From the NCBI RefSeq assembly GCF_000001735.4, contig NC_003070.9:2232001-2296000 (forward strand): 64,000 bases of DNA, written 5' to 3'. The notes beneath the pieces were generated by a model, which was given only the letters and a program-made list of their open reading frames with translations, ran no database searches and had not been told where the DNA came from. This document shows, piece by piece, positions 36,307 through 49,150 of this stretch. A program made the position numbers and the translations under genes. How positions within the stretch are numbered: the stretch's first letter is position 1; each line of letters starts with the position of its first letter. The DNA is from Arabidopsis thaliana (taxonomy: Eukaryota; Streptophyta; Magnoliopsida; Brassicales; Brassicaceae).

Positions 36307-37763
36307 CATAGTGAAATCTCTCAACCACTTCGCATTACCTTCTATGCCATAAAAACACTGTTACTGACATACACAACACTGAATCTTTGGGAAAGTAAAA
36401 CTGAAAATTATGTAAATTACTAGTTACTATCAATAGATTGTATCTAATCTCCTAATAGATTCTCCGTCCAAAGACATGACAAAGCAAGTGTAAATAAATA
36501 TAACTATAGGGTCCAACAAATTAATATTTTTATGGAAATGAATAATCTTTGTGACAAGATCAGTTTGACATTCCCGATTCTCAATCAGAAGTTCACCAAA
36601 AAATTCCCTGAGCACACCGAACTGAGAAGACTAATCACAGGCCAAAAGAGATCCATAAAAAAAAAAAAATGAAATCCGGAAATTCAGTTCAGCTAATACA
36701 TGTGATTCTTCTTCATTAGGAAACTGAATAAAGTTTAGTAACTATATACTTATATACTAAAAACACCTAAAAAGCCACAAAAGATCACTTTTCCCCCATA
36801 TATGTTACAAGCAAAATAAAACAGAAATTTGAAGATAGCCATGGTGAATCAGCAAGATGCTGAGTACATGCAATCGGGCAAGAACAAAACAACAGAAGAG
36901 AAACTAAAATCTAACCTGATCTCAGTACGGGATTCTTCTAAGAGAAACAGGAGATATGAGTCAGGTGGAAGAAGAAAGGAATATGATGCGAGAAAGTGAG
37001 AGATGATGAGTGAGGCGAATGAGAGAAAGAGTCTGAGAGTCGAAGCAAAGTAATGAAATTGGTGGGAGAGATGATGCATTTCATTATTTTGATCGTCCCC
37101 CAAGAATGATGACGACTCATTTGACTTTATTAAAGGTGCCAAACCCATATCAGGTCTTGGCCCAAAACTTATAGTTGGATCAGGCTTTTGAGCTTTAACC
37201 TTACCTGAAATTGAATATTTGTCCCCAAATGCAAAACCTACATATATAAAATAGTAATACTTTTAATAAACTTTATATGAGTAAATACTAAATAGTTGAC
37301 GAAAATATATAATTTTTTATTTTAAATTTTTTTTATTGTATTATCATTTTAAACTTTTATAAACTAAAAAAATAGTGTAAAGTATAAATTTAAATCTTTA
37401 AAATTACACGTAAACATAAATGCAAAATAGAGAAGAAAAAAAACGTAAAAGATATCAATAGGATAGCTTTGACTCTCCTACTTAATTTACGCAACAAAAC
37501 ACAAAGGTCCCTTAGAGATGTTGATAGCTACTGGTGGATGGTAATTAGGCATGCATACGTTCGATGGATATGGACTCATCGGTCAATTCTCATTTTGGAG
37601 TTGAACACAAAAGTCCAATATGGGTTGAGTATTTCGTGGACTCGTACAGTTTATATTCACATCTTACAATTCTATTCTTGGCAAACTATGCAATCTCTTT
37701 AAACTTTGGGCATCAAATCAAATTATCAGTTTTTCTAGCAAAAAAAAAACAGAGAAAAAAAAA
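36307..37763. other. Divergent upstream region of NCER1 and RLP1
   Basis: 1.4 kb. On the minus strand a leader exon at about 36920-37150 with a donor CAG|GTTAGA near 36915 may feed the ceramidase leader. The rest is AT-rich with no gene seen. Confidence 0.45.
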
Positions 37764-40700
37764 ATGAGAACAGACGAGAGAAGAAGGTGGTGGGTTAAAC
37801 CGAAGAAGCATATAACTTTGGTGTTCATAACAATAACAATGATAATTCAATTCCAAATGAAAGGATGTGTAAGCTGTGTGGAAACTGAACGGATGGGTTT
37901 GTTGCAGCTCAAGTCGTATCTCAAGAATCTCGTTGATGCCGAAGAAGAAGAAGAAGAAGGACTTAGTATTCTCAAGTCATGGACTCATCATGAAGGTGAT
38001 TGTTGCCGTTGGGAGAGAGTAAAGTGTAGTGATGCTATTAATGGCCACGTCATCGGTCTCTCACTGGATAGACTCGTACCGGTCGCATTTGAGTCGCAAA
38101 CTCGGTCTTTAAATCTGTCTTTGCTTCATAGTTTTCCTCAACTCCAAAGCCTTAATCTTTCGTGGAATTGGTTCACTAATTTGTCTGATCACTTCCTTGG
38201 TACGTCTCTCTAACCGAACATTTCTCAATTTTCCCACTAATTAATGTCTGGATACCAACAACAAGAAATAGCGGTTCAGGTTTAAACCGGTTTTAACCAA
38301 ATACAAACAACCTCACGAAAATCTCTTCCAACGGCAACAATAGAAACAGAGTCCTTTTACCGTATGGTTTTGTCTCTAAGATCAGCCATAGCTGATTTAT
38401 CGAATAAGAATGTGTATAAAGTTCAATATAAGATCTTGATGATTGTGTGAAATAAGGGTAGGGCGCGTGAGTTTGATTCTGTAATTTGGTATATTACATA
38501 GTGCACATAAAGTGTTCGACAGTTTGTTTGAAAGAGAATTTTAGTTTTTTTTTTTCCCTTGCATTTTTGTTTTCAGGTTTTAAGAGCTTTGGGACACTAG
38601 ATAAGCTCACTACCTTAGATTTCTCCCATAATATGTTCGACAACAGTATCGTCCCGTTTTTAAATGCTGCGACATCGATTAGGAGTCTACATCTTGAGTC
38701 TAATTACATGGAAGGTGTCTTTCCTCCTCAAGGTTATGTATTTCTTCTATATGTTTGGTTCTCTTTTTGACATTTTTGTATATAATTCAATTGGAGATGG
38801 ATTTTGACGGCTTCTTGTTCTGGTGTGGCAGAACTTTCAAACATGACAAACTTGAGAGTGTTAAACTTGAAGGACAACAGTTTCAGCTTCTTATCTTCTC
38901 AAGGTAAAATATGTCAACAAACCTTTATATAGTTTTGTTGTTCCAAAAGAAAAGAGAGAACTAAAGAATTGATGTCAGATGACTGACTAAGTGTGACATT
39001 GAGATGCAGGTTTAACAGATTTCAGAGATTTGGAAGTACTGGATCTCAGTTTCAATGGTGTCAATGACTCTGAGGCTAGTCATAGTGAGTGGCTGCCTTT
39101 TTTTGCTTTGTTTTATGGAAGTGCTTACCTCTGCTGACTTATAACATCACTTATGAATGTGTTTCTTGGTGGTGCAGGTTTAAGTACGGCGAAACTGAAA
39201 ACACTAGATCTTAATTTCAATCCGTTGTCAGATTTTTCTCAACTTAAAGGTAGACAGAGAGTACCAGGGGATTTACATACATGATCTTTATCCATTTCTG
39301 TCAACTTTCCAATTATAACTTGTGTTTTCCCGGATCTTCAGGTTTAGAAAGCCTCCAAGAGTTACAAGTCTTGAAATTACGAGGAAATAAATTCAACCAC
39401 ACGCTATCTACTCATGGTAAGTGTTATAAAACTGTTCTTGCAGAAGTGACTTATGGCTTAAAGAAGGCAATCAAATGTATTCTGGGTTTTTCTCCTAAGA
39501 ATGTTTATTTTGCCTGGCAGTACTGAAAGATCTTAAAATGTTGCAAGAACTGGATCTCAGTGACAATGGGTTCACAAATTTAGATCATGGCCGAGGTAAG
39601 ACATATATAGAAAGTAAAACTTGCTTGCTCTATCCTAACTGGTTTAATCTATCTACTTTAACTTTTTTTCATAGACGTTGATGAGAGTAGAAGTGAGAAG
39701 AGATTTGATTTTAGAGAAGTTGTTCAGAAAGTCGAGGTCAGAAATTAAAAGTTCAGCAAGCAACTATGAAGCCTAGTTTTCCTGGGTATCTTCTATAGCT
39801 ATTGTAGACCCTCTGGATAGGATTGCGTCTAAGTTTCCAGATGAGCATAACACACCACAAGTCAGTTACTGTGGGAGGGGTTAAAGAGACTAGAATCAGA
39901 TTATGATAAAATAATTCTGGATATTGTTTGGTTTGGTGTAGGTTTTTGTGGTCAATAATTGAGAATAATTTCGTTGAATCAATGTCTCATTGGTGTGTTA
40001 CATTTGGGTTGGTGAATATAGAACGGTTTCCTGGGTTGCTTAACAGTCACTTACATGCTTATTAGAAGTGGAGCATGCAAATCTTTATCTATTTATGTAT
40101 CCTTATGTTCTTTCAACTGCAGGTTTAGAGATTCCTACATCTTTACAAGTATTGGATTTCAAAAGAAATCAATTGTCTTTGACCCACGAAGGTGAATATT
40201 ACAATAATTTTATCTTTCTTATCTTATGCATTTTTTGGTCTAAACAGAAGAGTCACACTTTGGTCACCCTCCTAACTGAATTTATACATAGATAGATTGT
40301 GAGAACAGAAGAACTTAATGAGTTACATGGCTATGAAGTCTAATTAGTTCATATGATGATGGAGTTGGTGAATATCTTGTTATTACTCTCTTTTAAAGAT
40401 GAAGTTGATGATTATTCTGATTTCTTACACTCTTATTTGATTAATTTCAGGCTATTTAGGGATTTGCAGACTAATGAAACTCAGGGAGCTGGATTTGAGC
40501 AGCAATGCTTTAACAAGTCTACCTTATTGTTTGGGTAACTTAACGCATCTTCGAACTCTTGATCTATCGAACAACCAATTGAATGGAAACCTGTCTTCCT
40601 TTGTGTCTGGTCTACCATCAGTGCTTGAGTACTTGTCGCTGCTTGATAATAACTTCGACGGTTCGTTCTTGTTCAACTCACTGGTCAATCAAACAAGACT

Positions 40701-42654
40701 CACAGTATTCAAATTGTCATCAAAAGTTGGTGTGATCCAAGTTCAGACTGAGAGTTCATGGGCTCCATTGTTTCAATTGAAGATGTTATATTTATCGAAT
40801 TGCAGTCTTGGCAGCACAATGCTCGGCTTTCTCGTGCATCAGCGTGACTTGTGCTTCGTTGATCTCTCTCATAACAAGTTGACAGGAACATTCCCGACTT
40901 GGCTTGTGAAGAATAACACAAGGCTGCAGACTATTTTACTAAGTGGGAACTCATTGACAAAGCTTCAACTACCTATTCTTGTTCATGGCTTGCAAGTTCT
41001 CGATATCTCGAGTAATATGATATATGATTCGATTCAAGAGGACATAGGGATGGTGTTTCCAAACCTGAGGTTTATGAACTTTTCTTCAAATCATTTTCAA
41101 GGAACTATACCATCTTCGATTGGGGAGATGAAAAGCCTACAAGTCTTGGACATGTCTTCTAATGGTCTATATGGGCAGCTACCTATTATGTTTTTAAGTG
41201 GTTGCTACTCGCTAAGGGTTCTGAAGCTCTCCAACAATCAATTACAGGGGAAAATATTTTCGAAGCATGCAAATCTTACTGGTTTAGTTGGGCTTTTTCT
41301 TGATGGCAACAATTTTACTGGGAGTCTTGAAGAGGGTTTATTGAAGTCAAAGAATCTTACTCTTTTAGACATATCAGATAATAGGTTTTCGGGCATGCTT
41401 CCACTTTGGATTGGTAGGATATCAAGGCTTTCCTACCTATACATGAGTGGTAATCAGCTAAAAGGTCCTTTCCCTTTTCTACGACAGAGTCCTTGGGTTG
41501 AGGTTATGGACATCTCACACAATAGCTTCTCTGGTTCGATACCAAGGAATGTGAATTTTCCATCTCTCAGAGAACTAAGACTACAAAACAATGAGTTTAC
41601 GGGTTTAGTTCCGGGAAATTTATTCAAGGCTGCGGGATTAGAAGTGCTTGATTTGCGGAACAACAATTTTTCTGGAAAGATACTGAACACTATTGACCAG
41701 ACATCTAAGTTACGTATTCTTCTTCTACGGAATAACAGCTTTCAAACTTATATCCCTGGGAAAATATGTCAGCTAAGTGAAGTTGGTCTGTTAGACTTGT
41801 CTCACAATCAATTCAGAGGCCCCATACCATCATGTTTCAGTAAAATGTCTTTTGGTGCAGAGCAGAATGACCGTACCATGTCACTTGTTGCAGATTTTGA
41901 CTTCTCATACATTACATTCTTGCCACATTGTCAATATGGATCACATCTTAACTTGGATGATGGTGTCAGGAATGGTTATCAACCAAAACCAGCAACCGTA
42001 GTGGATTTTTTAACGAAAAGCAGATATGAGGCGTATCAAGGTGATATTCTCCGCTATATGCATGGTCTGGATTTGTCGAGCAACGAACTATCGGGTGAAA
42101 TTCCAATCGAGATTGGAGATCTTCAGAATATCAGGTCCCTGAATTTGTCAAGTAACCGCCTCACAGGCTCCATACCAGATAGCATTTCAAAGCTGAAGGG
42201 CTTAGAGAGTCTTGATCTATCCAACAATAAGCTAGATGGAAGTATCCCTCCTGCGCTAGCCGATCTCAACAGTTTAGGATACTTGAATATCTCATATAAC
42301 AATTTATCAGGTGAAATCCCTTTCAAAGGCCATCTTGTTACCTTTGACGAGAGGAGTTACATAGGCAACGCTCATCTCTGTGGACTTCCTACAAATAAAA
42401 ATTGCATCTCCCAGAGAGTCCCTGAGCCACCAAGTGTGTCAACGCATGCCAAAGAGGAAGAAAATGAAGAAGAAGGTAATGTGATAGACATGGTGTGGTT
42501 TTACTGGACTTGTGCTGCAGTCTACATATCTACATCCTTGGCATTGTTTGCTTTCCTCTACATAGACTCACGATGGTCCCGAGAATGGTTTTATCGTGTA
42601 GATCTATGCGTTCATCATATTCTACAGTTCAAGCGTTCCTCAGTCTGCAACTGA
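37764..42654 (+). CDS. RLP1: LRR receptor-like protein RLP1 (ReMAX type)
   Basis: A cell-surface immune receptor without a kinase. RLP1/ReMAX was reported as the receptor for eMax, a Xanthomonas pattern, and such proteins work with the kinase SOBIR1. Nine exons by phase and consensus: 37764-38199, 38577-38732, 38832-38903, 39010-39084, 39178-39249, 39342-39416, 39521-39595, 40123-40191 and 40451-42654 (about 1077 residues). Order: basic N-terminus, hydrophobic signal sequence (ITLVFITITMIIQF), Cys-pair cap (GDCCRWERVKC), many LRRs with LxxLxxLxLSxN cores, an island near HLNLDDGVRNGYQPKP, four final LRRs, a Cys cap (LCGLPTNKNC), an acidic stretch (EEENEEEGN), one transmembrane helix (WTCAAVYISTSLALFAFLYI) and a short basic tail. 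Six small exons encode exactly one LRR each, all with phase-1 introns. Exact use of each small exon is uncertain. Confidence 0.88.
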
Positions 42655-43147
42655 TTCTGTGGATTAGCCAAGGTATACACCACTGGAATAACACAGTCTT
42701 AAAATGCTTTCTTAGTTGATCCAAGTTAGATGAGAAAAAGCTTTTGTATACAAAATATATGTCTTCGATGTCAAATATATACATGATACCAGTTTCAATT
42801 TCTAAACATTATCTCATAATATTTGGGCCTCAGGAGCCCATTATAGCCCATAAAACGCATAACGGCTGAATAGAGTCGTACTGTACTTGAAATTGAAAGG
42901 CATCTACTAGTAGACTCTAGAGTTTTCTGGATTCTGTTTTCCAATCTTTTCATCGTTTTCGTGTGAAGTTTAAAGAAGTTTGGGACCCGTAAATTCTAGA
43001 AGCTCTGGAGATTTCTTGTTCACCACTATAAATACATCATCCGAGTCACCAGCTTTGCTCAGAAGTAGAAATCGAACTCGCCGGAAAATCGTAATTAGCT
43101 ATCTCAGCATTCCAAACATCTCTTTCGCTTTCGAAATCAAATCGAGA
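42655..43147 (+). promoter_or_regulatory. HSP17.8 promoter with heat-shock elements and TATA box
   Basis: A heat-shock element core TTCtaGAA at 42994-43001 is followed by a weaker TCtgGAG. A second degenerate cluster, TCTAGAgttTTCtgGA, lies near 42916-42931. A TATA box TATAAATA is at 43027-43034, about 115 bases before the ATG. This layout is classical for plant small heat-shock genes controlled by HSFs. Confidence 0.65.
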
Positions 43148-43621
43148 ATGTCGCTTATTCCAAGCTTCTTCGGCAACAACAGGCGAAGCAACAGCATCTT
43201 CGACCCGTTCTCACTCGACGTTTGGGATCCATTCAAGGAACTGCAATTCCCGTCGTCGCTCTCCGGAGAAACATCGGCGATAACGAACGCACGTGTGGAC
43301 TGGAAAGAGACGGCGGAGGCGCACGTGTTCAAGGCCGATCTGCCGGGGATGAAGAAAGAGGAGGTTAAAGTGGAGATAGAGGACGACAGTGTGCTCAAGA
43401 TCAGTGGAGAGAGACACGTGGAGAAAGAGGAGAAGCAGGACACGTGGCATCGTGTGGAGAGGTCGAGCGGGCAATTCTCGAGGAAGTTTAAGCTGCCGGA
43501 GAATGTGAAGATGGATCAAGTCAAGGCTTCCATGGAGAACGGAGTTCTGACTGTGACGGTGCCTAAAGTGGAAGAGGCTAAGAAGAAGGCTCAAGTTAAG
43601 TCTATTGATATCTCTGGCTAA
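43148..43621 (+). CDS. HSP17.8: Cytosolic class I small heat-shock protein HSP17.8
   Basis: An ATP-independent holdase chaperone forming dodecamers that keep denaturing proteins soluble in heat; HSP17.8 is also reported to assist plastid outer-membrane protein targeting. Intronless, 157 residues. The start is MSLIPSFFG, the class I N-terminus, although the frame is open further upstream. The signature N-terminal [14 protein letters not shown] is followed by an alpha-crystallin domain from about residue 50: consensus [25 protein letters not shown], and consensus I around [28 protein letters not shown]. The C-terminal tail carries VKSIDISG with the I-x-I-type anchor. Absence of introns is typical of rapidly heat-induced genes. 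Confidence 0.96.
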   Translation: MSLIPSFFGNNRRSNSIFDPFSLDVWDPFKELQFPSSLSGETSAITNARVDWKETAEAHVFKADLPGMKKEEVKVEIEDDSVLKISGERHVEKEEKQDTWHRVERSSGQFSRKFKLPENVKMDQVKASMENGVLTVTVPKVEEAKKKAQVKSIDISG

Positions 43622-44269
43622 AGCCAATTAGCTTATGGGTTTCATGTTTATGCGTAAAGACTCTTCTGATTATGGCTCTTGATTTGAATATGGCTCTGTG
43701 TTTTGGTAATGATGTATTATAACTGTTAATCCTAATAATTAAGCAAGGCCTTTATATTCTCGTTTCAATTGCTTTTTCTGAAGATTTTAGCCGTAAATTC
43801 GATTTTAACTCGGATGGGACCAACTAAACTTAAGTTTAAAGGTTGAATTTTTAATTTAGATATGCAATTTGCATAATCTGATCTTAGTTTTGGTATGACT
43901 GATTTGTAACAAAGTCTTATAACAAAAAGTTGAAATTTAATGAAATTATTTCTTCCGTGGTAAACAAAAAAAAAAGAATCTCAAAATTCGAAACTAAATA
44001 AAAGGGAGTTTCCGTTTTCACCTCTTGGGCACAAAACCCGCAACGTATAAGGAAAGGAAACAGAGAAATACAGAAACAAAATATATAAAAAAAACATTTG
44101 TTCCATTCTCGATCCTTCCGGCTTGCTCAAAAGGTAAAATTCGATTTTCTAGGGTTTCGATTTGCTGCTTTTTGATCTCATTGACGATGATTAGTTGTAG
44201 TTTCTTCGATCGATGTTGACGTGAATGTGTATATGCGTAGGTTGATCAGACGCTAGGATTTGAGAAGCA
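43622..44269. other. Intergenic region and leader upstream of RABA2b
   Basis: The distal part is HSP17.8 3' sequence. Closer to the gene, a leader with a probable intron near 44130-44240 precedes the ATG. No other gene is seen. Confidence 0.45.
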
Positions 44270-45154
44270 ATGGCGAATAGAATAGATCATGAGTACGATT
44301 ACTTGTTCAAGATCGTCCTGATCGGCGATTCCGGTGTTGGTAAATCCAACATTCTCTCTCGATTCACCAGAAACGAGTTCTGTCTCGAATCCAAATCCAC
44401 CATTGGCGTCGAATTCGCCACCCGGACTTTACAGGTCATCTCTCTTCTCTCGCTTTCTCTAAATCTAGACAATTTCCCTCCAGATCAATTTGGTGTTTAA
44501 TCTTAGATTGTGTCGTCGCATTTGCATCCTCTGATATTTGAACAGGCATGTGATTGTTAGATCTGAAGATCTTATGTTATGAAAATGAATTCTCGTTAGG
44601 GGTTTATTTTAATGTAATTGTAGCAAATGAAATGGCTCGTCTTTGTTCATGCTTGTATGTGTAATCTTGACTAGGTTGAAGGCAAAACAGTGAAGGCTCA
44701 GATTTGGGACACTGCAGGTCAAGAGCGTTATCGAGCAATCACAAGTGCTTACTACAGAGGAGCTGTTGGAGCTCTTCTTGTCTACGACATAACCAAGAGA
44801 CAAACTTTTGAGAATGTCTTGAGATGGTTACGTGAGCTAAGGGATCATGCTGATTCCAACATTGTTATCATGATGGCTGGAAACAAATCAGACCTGAATC
44901 ACTTGAGATCTGTTGCTGATGAAGATGGTCGCTCTCTCGCCGAGAAGGAAGGTTTGTCGTTTCTCGAGACATCTGCTTTAGAAGCGACTAACATCGAGAA
45001 AGCGTTTCAGACCATTTTGTCTGAGATTTATCATATCATAAGCAAGAAAGCTTTAGCGGCACAAGAAGCTGCAGGTAATCTTCCGGGCCAAGGAACAGCG
45101 ATCAATATATCAGATTCATCTGCAACTAACAGAAAAGGATGCTGTTCTACCTAA
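44270..45154 (+). CDS. RABA2b: Rab11-type small GTPase RABA2b
   Basis: A Rab GTPase of the trans-Golgi/early-endosome compartment, acting in post-Golgi traffic and at the cell plate. Two exons, 44270-44434 and 44675-45154, give 214 residues. Guanine-nucleotide motifs are complete: P-loop GDSGVGKS, switch I STIGVEF, switch [16 protein letters not shown] and ETSA. The tail ends KGCCST with the double Cys for geranylgeranylation. The single intron after TRTLQ sits at the position usual for RABA genes. Assignment to A2b rather than another RABA2 rests on tail and position. Confidence 0.94.
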
Positions 45155-45909
45155 TTACAACAATCCAACTATAGTGATTACTAATCAATCAATCACACGT
45201 TTTGAGTTTTCTCTTCTGATCTCTTACCAGTTCGTTTCTTCTTTTTTGGTTTAATTTCAGCAAGTATAGTATACCTTTTTCTTTCCGGGTCTTTGTTTTT
45301 CCATATCGTATTGGATTTATGTTACAAGATTTTGCTTAGTTGTATTGAACTGTGATCATTCACACCATTTTCTGAAAAAAGAAAGATTTTTTTAGTATCT
45401 TGATTTAAAATCTCTTGAAGACATAAGTGTGAATGATTTCCTTAGGATTAGTTTTTGGTTTGGCCAGTTTATATGCTCTTTGATCATTGTAATAGTAGCA
45501 GCCAAAGTGGTCTATAAATTGTTGGTCAACCTCTTCTTGGCTTTAATGGGTTGTAATCCTTTTAACTTTTTTCATAATTTCAAATCTTGTTTCTGGTTTC
45601 AAAAATCAAAGCGAAATATACTAAAATAGGGTCACTAGGGAGGTGGAAGAGGGTGATGTGCACGTGGGGATGTGTTAGCAATAGCATTCATTTACTCCAC
45701 CGAAAAGGCCCTGACTCTGATAGAGAGAGTGGTCTTAAAAAAATAAAAATAAAAAGAGTTGGTGAGAAAAATAAAAAAATATCTCAGTTGCCAGATATCT
45801 ATTTTCATTTTGGTGACAGTCTGTTGTTTGTTTCACTCGTGGCTCCTCTCCCACCTCTTTCTTCTTCTTCTTCTACATCTCTTCCCATCTGTCTCTCATA
45901 GATCCATCC
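45155..45909. other. RABA2b 3' region and SMO2-1 promoter
   Basis: About 750 bases. CT-rich leader sequence (CTTCTTCTTCTT) precedes the SMO2-1 ATG. No gene is seen. Confidence 0.45.
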
Positions 45910-45939
45910 ATGGCTTCCTTCGTGGAATCTGGTTGGCAG

Positions 45940-45977
<38 letters not shown>

Positions 45978-48033
45978 CATCATAATCTCATCTATCTAAT
46001 CCTGCTTCCGATTCCCTCGTTTTCCGGCGATTTCCTCCGTCTCGATGACTTAAGTTCACTGTATTGTGATACATGCGTTTTTTTTTTTTTTAGTAATCCA
46101 CCGGTCTGGATCCATCGGATTCAATTTGGTTTCGTGTCATTGCAGTACTGTTTTAGATCTGAATTTGACTATGCTACTAGTTACGTTGGAATTTTGACCG
46201 TATTTCCAGTTTCCGTCTGTTTGCTGGAGCTTAAATGGGTGTAGATATTGATACGGGGCCTAGACACGCATGAATCATATAATCGAGCCCCTTTTTTGTG
46301 CTCTCTGTTCAATCGGTTTAGCTTACGGACTTTCCAATGATCGGTTACCAAAATCGATAAAACGCCGTTCTGATTACTGTTATGTATTGTTTTCGAGTCT
46401 GTTTCTTATACTTAGTGTGCATTTTGGGTGTCTTGTGTCCTTAACTTGGATCACTGAAACTAGTTTTTACTTAATGATAGTATTTGTTTCCTTTCCTTGG
46501 TGTTTTGTGCGTATTGTCTATCATGAGTTCTCATTCAGCACGGAAATTTTGTATCTGGAGCTGATCATTTTATGTGGTTGATGCAGTACCTTGTGACACA
46601 TTTTAGCGACTTTCAACTGGCATGTATTGGGAGTTTTCTCCTCCATGAAAGCGTGTTTTTCTTATCTGGACTCCCTTTCATTTTTCTTGAAAGGCAAGGC
46701 TTTCTCAGCAAGTACAAAATTCAGGTTTATTCTCTTCTTATTATTTATCTTTTACAAGTGTCTTCTATGTATGCAATCATAGCTTTGTGTGATGGTTTGA
46801 ATATGATAGTCTAGAGGTTGATCCCCAAGAATTCAGTCTCACGTGAAAAGTGTTTTCTTATGACAGGCTGATGTCCATTTCAGCGATTACTAATAATTGT
46901 GAATATGACCCTTTTCTATGCTTCTCTTACCCTTTATGGTCAACACATACTTTTCTTTTGTCCCTATGCAGACAAAAAATAACACACCTGCAGCCCAAGG
47001 AAAATGTATTACTCGCCTGTTGCTTTATCATTTCTCCGTAAACTTGCCCCTGATGTTGGCCTCCTACCCTGTCTTCCGAGCCATGGGAATGCGAAGCAGT
47101 TTTCCTCTGCCGTCCTGGTATTGATCTTAAACTCGTCCATTTGGCAATAAAAAGAAAGAAAAACATAATCAAAAGATGTCAGTGTTGAGCATCATGAAAG
47201 AACCTGAGCTCATGTTTGATCAGGTATATAAGACCCTCTTTGGTGATGGTCCTGCAGGAAAGAAGTGTCTGCCCAGATATTATTCTACTTTATCATTGAG
47301 GATTTTGTCTTCTATTGGGGTCATCGGATCTTGCATTCAAAATGGCTGTACAAGAACGTGCATAGTGTGCATCATGAGTAAGTTTCAATGTTCACCATTT
47401 TTTTTTTCAGTCTTGATACTTGAAACTGTGAGTTTCTGAAAAGCAACCATTTCATGATATCACAGATATGCCACACCATTTGGTTTGACATCAGAATATG
47501 CTCACCCCGCTGAGATTCTATTTCTGGGTTTTGCTACCATAGTCGGTCCAGCTCTTACTGGCCCTCACCTAATTACTCTCTGGTTATGGATGGTGTTGAG
47601 AGTGCTGGAGACAGTTGAGGCACATTGTGGTTATCATTTCCCATGGAGCCTCTCAAATTTTCTTCCTCTGTATGGAGGGTAAGATCACACATCTAGCCAG
47701 CTCTTTTGAAACTTAAAACCATAAGACATTTGTATTAATAGATTTTACTATTATTATTTTTGTGATTTGGTTACAGTGCTGACTTCCATGACTACCATCA
47801 CCGACTGCTATACACAAAGTCCGGAAACTACTCTTCAACTTTTGTGTATATGGACTGGTGAACCTCTGAACTTGTTTAATATCTCTTCGCTTTCCAGAAC
47901 AGATCTTTAGTTGTCCTGATATTAATATCCAGTGTATAATTCGTCTCTGGTGTTCTTCAGGATCTTTGGTACTGACAAGGGGTACAGAAGACTGAAGACC
48001 CTTAAAGAAAACGGTGACATGAAACAAACGTGA
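45910..48033 (+). CDS. SMO2-1: Sterol C4-methyl oxidase SMO2-1
   Basis: A membrane di-iron oxygenase of the ER that removes the second C4 methyl group (4-alpha-methylsterols) in phytosterol synthesis, working with a C4-decarboxylase and reductase. Seven exons: 45910-45939, 46587-46724, 46972-47117, 47258-47377, 47466-47678, 47777-47857 and 47961-48033, giving 266 residues, the length I recall. Exon 1 encodes only ten residues (MASFVESGWQ). Three His boxes of the fatty-acid hydroxylase superfamily are present: HRILH, HSVHHEYATPFG and DFHDYHHRLL, plus ETVEAHCGYHFPW. Hydrophobic helices flank them. A CT microsatellite opens intron 1 (about 45942-45971). Confidence 0.95.
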
Positions 48034-49150
48034 AATTGCCACTTTGGATTGCAGAGTACATTTGTCTTAGAGAGGTCTTATTCTGCAACCTCTCCTTTTC
48101 TTTAACATTTTGCTTTCAGGTTGCTGCAACGCTCATGTGTCTTAGTTTATTATGTCTGACTAGAATTGCTGCTCGTGTGGCCTATTTGAAAAAACATATG
48201 GTACTTCAACTCAGTATGTGTTTAGGTTGGGCAATTAAAACATTTTGTATGGGTCATCTATTTGAAGCTTAATATATCCTTGTCTCATTTTTCTGTATCA
48301 AGTTTAGATGTTGCGCTACCAAATTTTTGGGTAGGTTATAGCCTTATAGGATTCAGATGAAAATATAATACCCCAAAATTCTCGGCCCAAATGCTTTGGG
48401 AGTGTTGGTTCGATTTTCCTTCTTAATAAAATTCTTACATTACATGACAGGTAAGTTAATTTTGATTTTCCATCAGACCAGTGATCATGTTTAGATAAAA
48501 CAGTCTGATTAGGTTCATATTCAGATCTCAATCAATTACCCGACACCGACACCGACACGTACGAATGCGCATATTAACATATGCATCGTTCCGGTGTGTC
48601 ACATCCTCTTTACGTGGTGTAGGGTTTCTACTTTTACCTCTTCGACACGTACTCCGTCCTCTTCCCAATTATCTTCTCTCTCTTTTCGTTTCCGTGAGAT
48701 TTTGAATTTCTTCCAACACCAAAAAGGCCCACTCGTTTATAGAGATTTTAAAATCTTTATCAACAAACTGAAAATTCCCGGTGATGTTCTCAAAGATCAC
48801 CACGCGTATCCGAGTTAATTGGTTTGCTTTAAAAGCCAAGAAAACATATACATACTTTTTTATTAATTGAATTCTGAACTGATTCCACCTAGACAGTGAC
48901 ACATTCCGGCTTCCTTTTCTGTTTGTTCATTACACACCGAAAAAAGGCAAGAAAAAAAGGTTCAGAACAAAAAAGACCCAACCATACCCGGTTTAACCGC
49001 TTTCAGTAAACCGGGGTTTTTTTTTTAGACCTAATGCTTTTTTTTTCTCTCTTTTGGGTTCAAAGATTTGAGCTACCTTCGTCCCAAGGTAAAAGAATCA
49101 TTTTAAACAACACAAAAAACGGTGGAGTAAGAGTGATGAGGAGATTAGTG
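48034..49150. other. Convergent region between SMO2-1 and HAI2
   Basis: 1.1 kb. A short CCGACA triplet repeat lies near 48541-48560. I see no gene; several open frames here are not coding-like. Confidence 0.45.
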
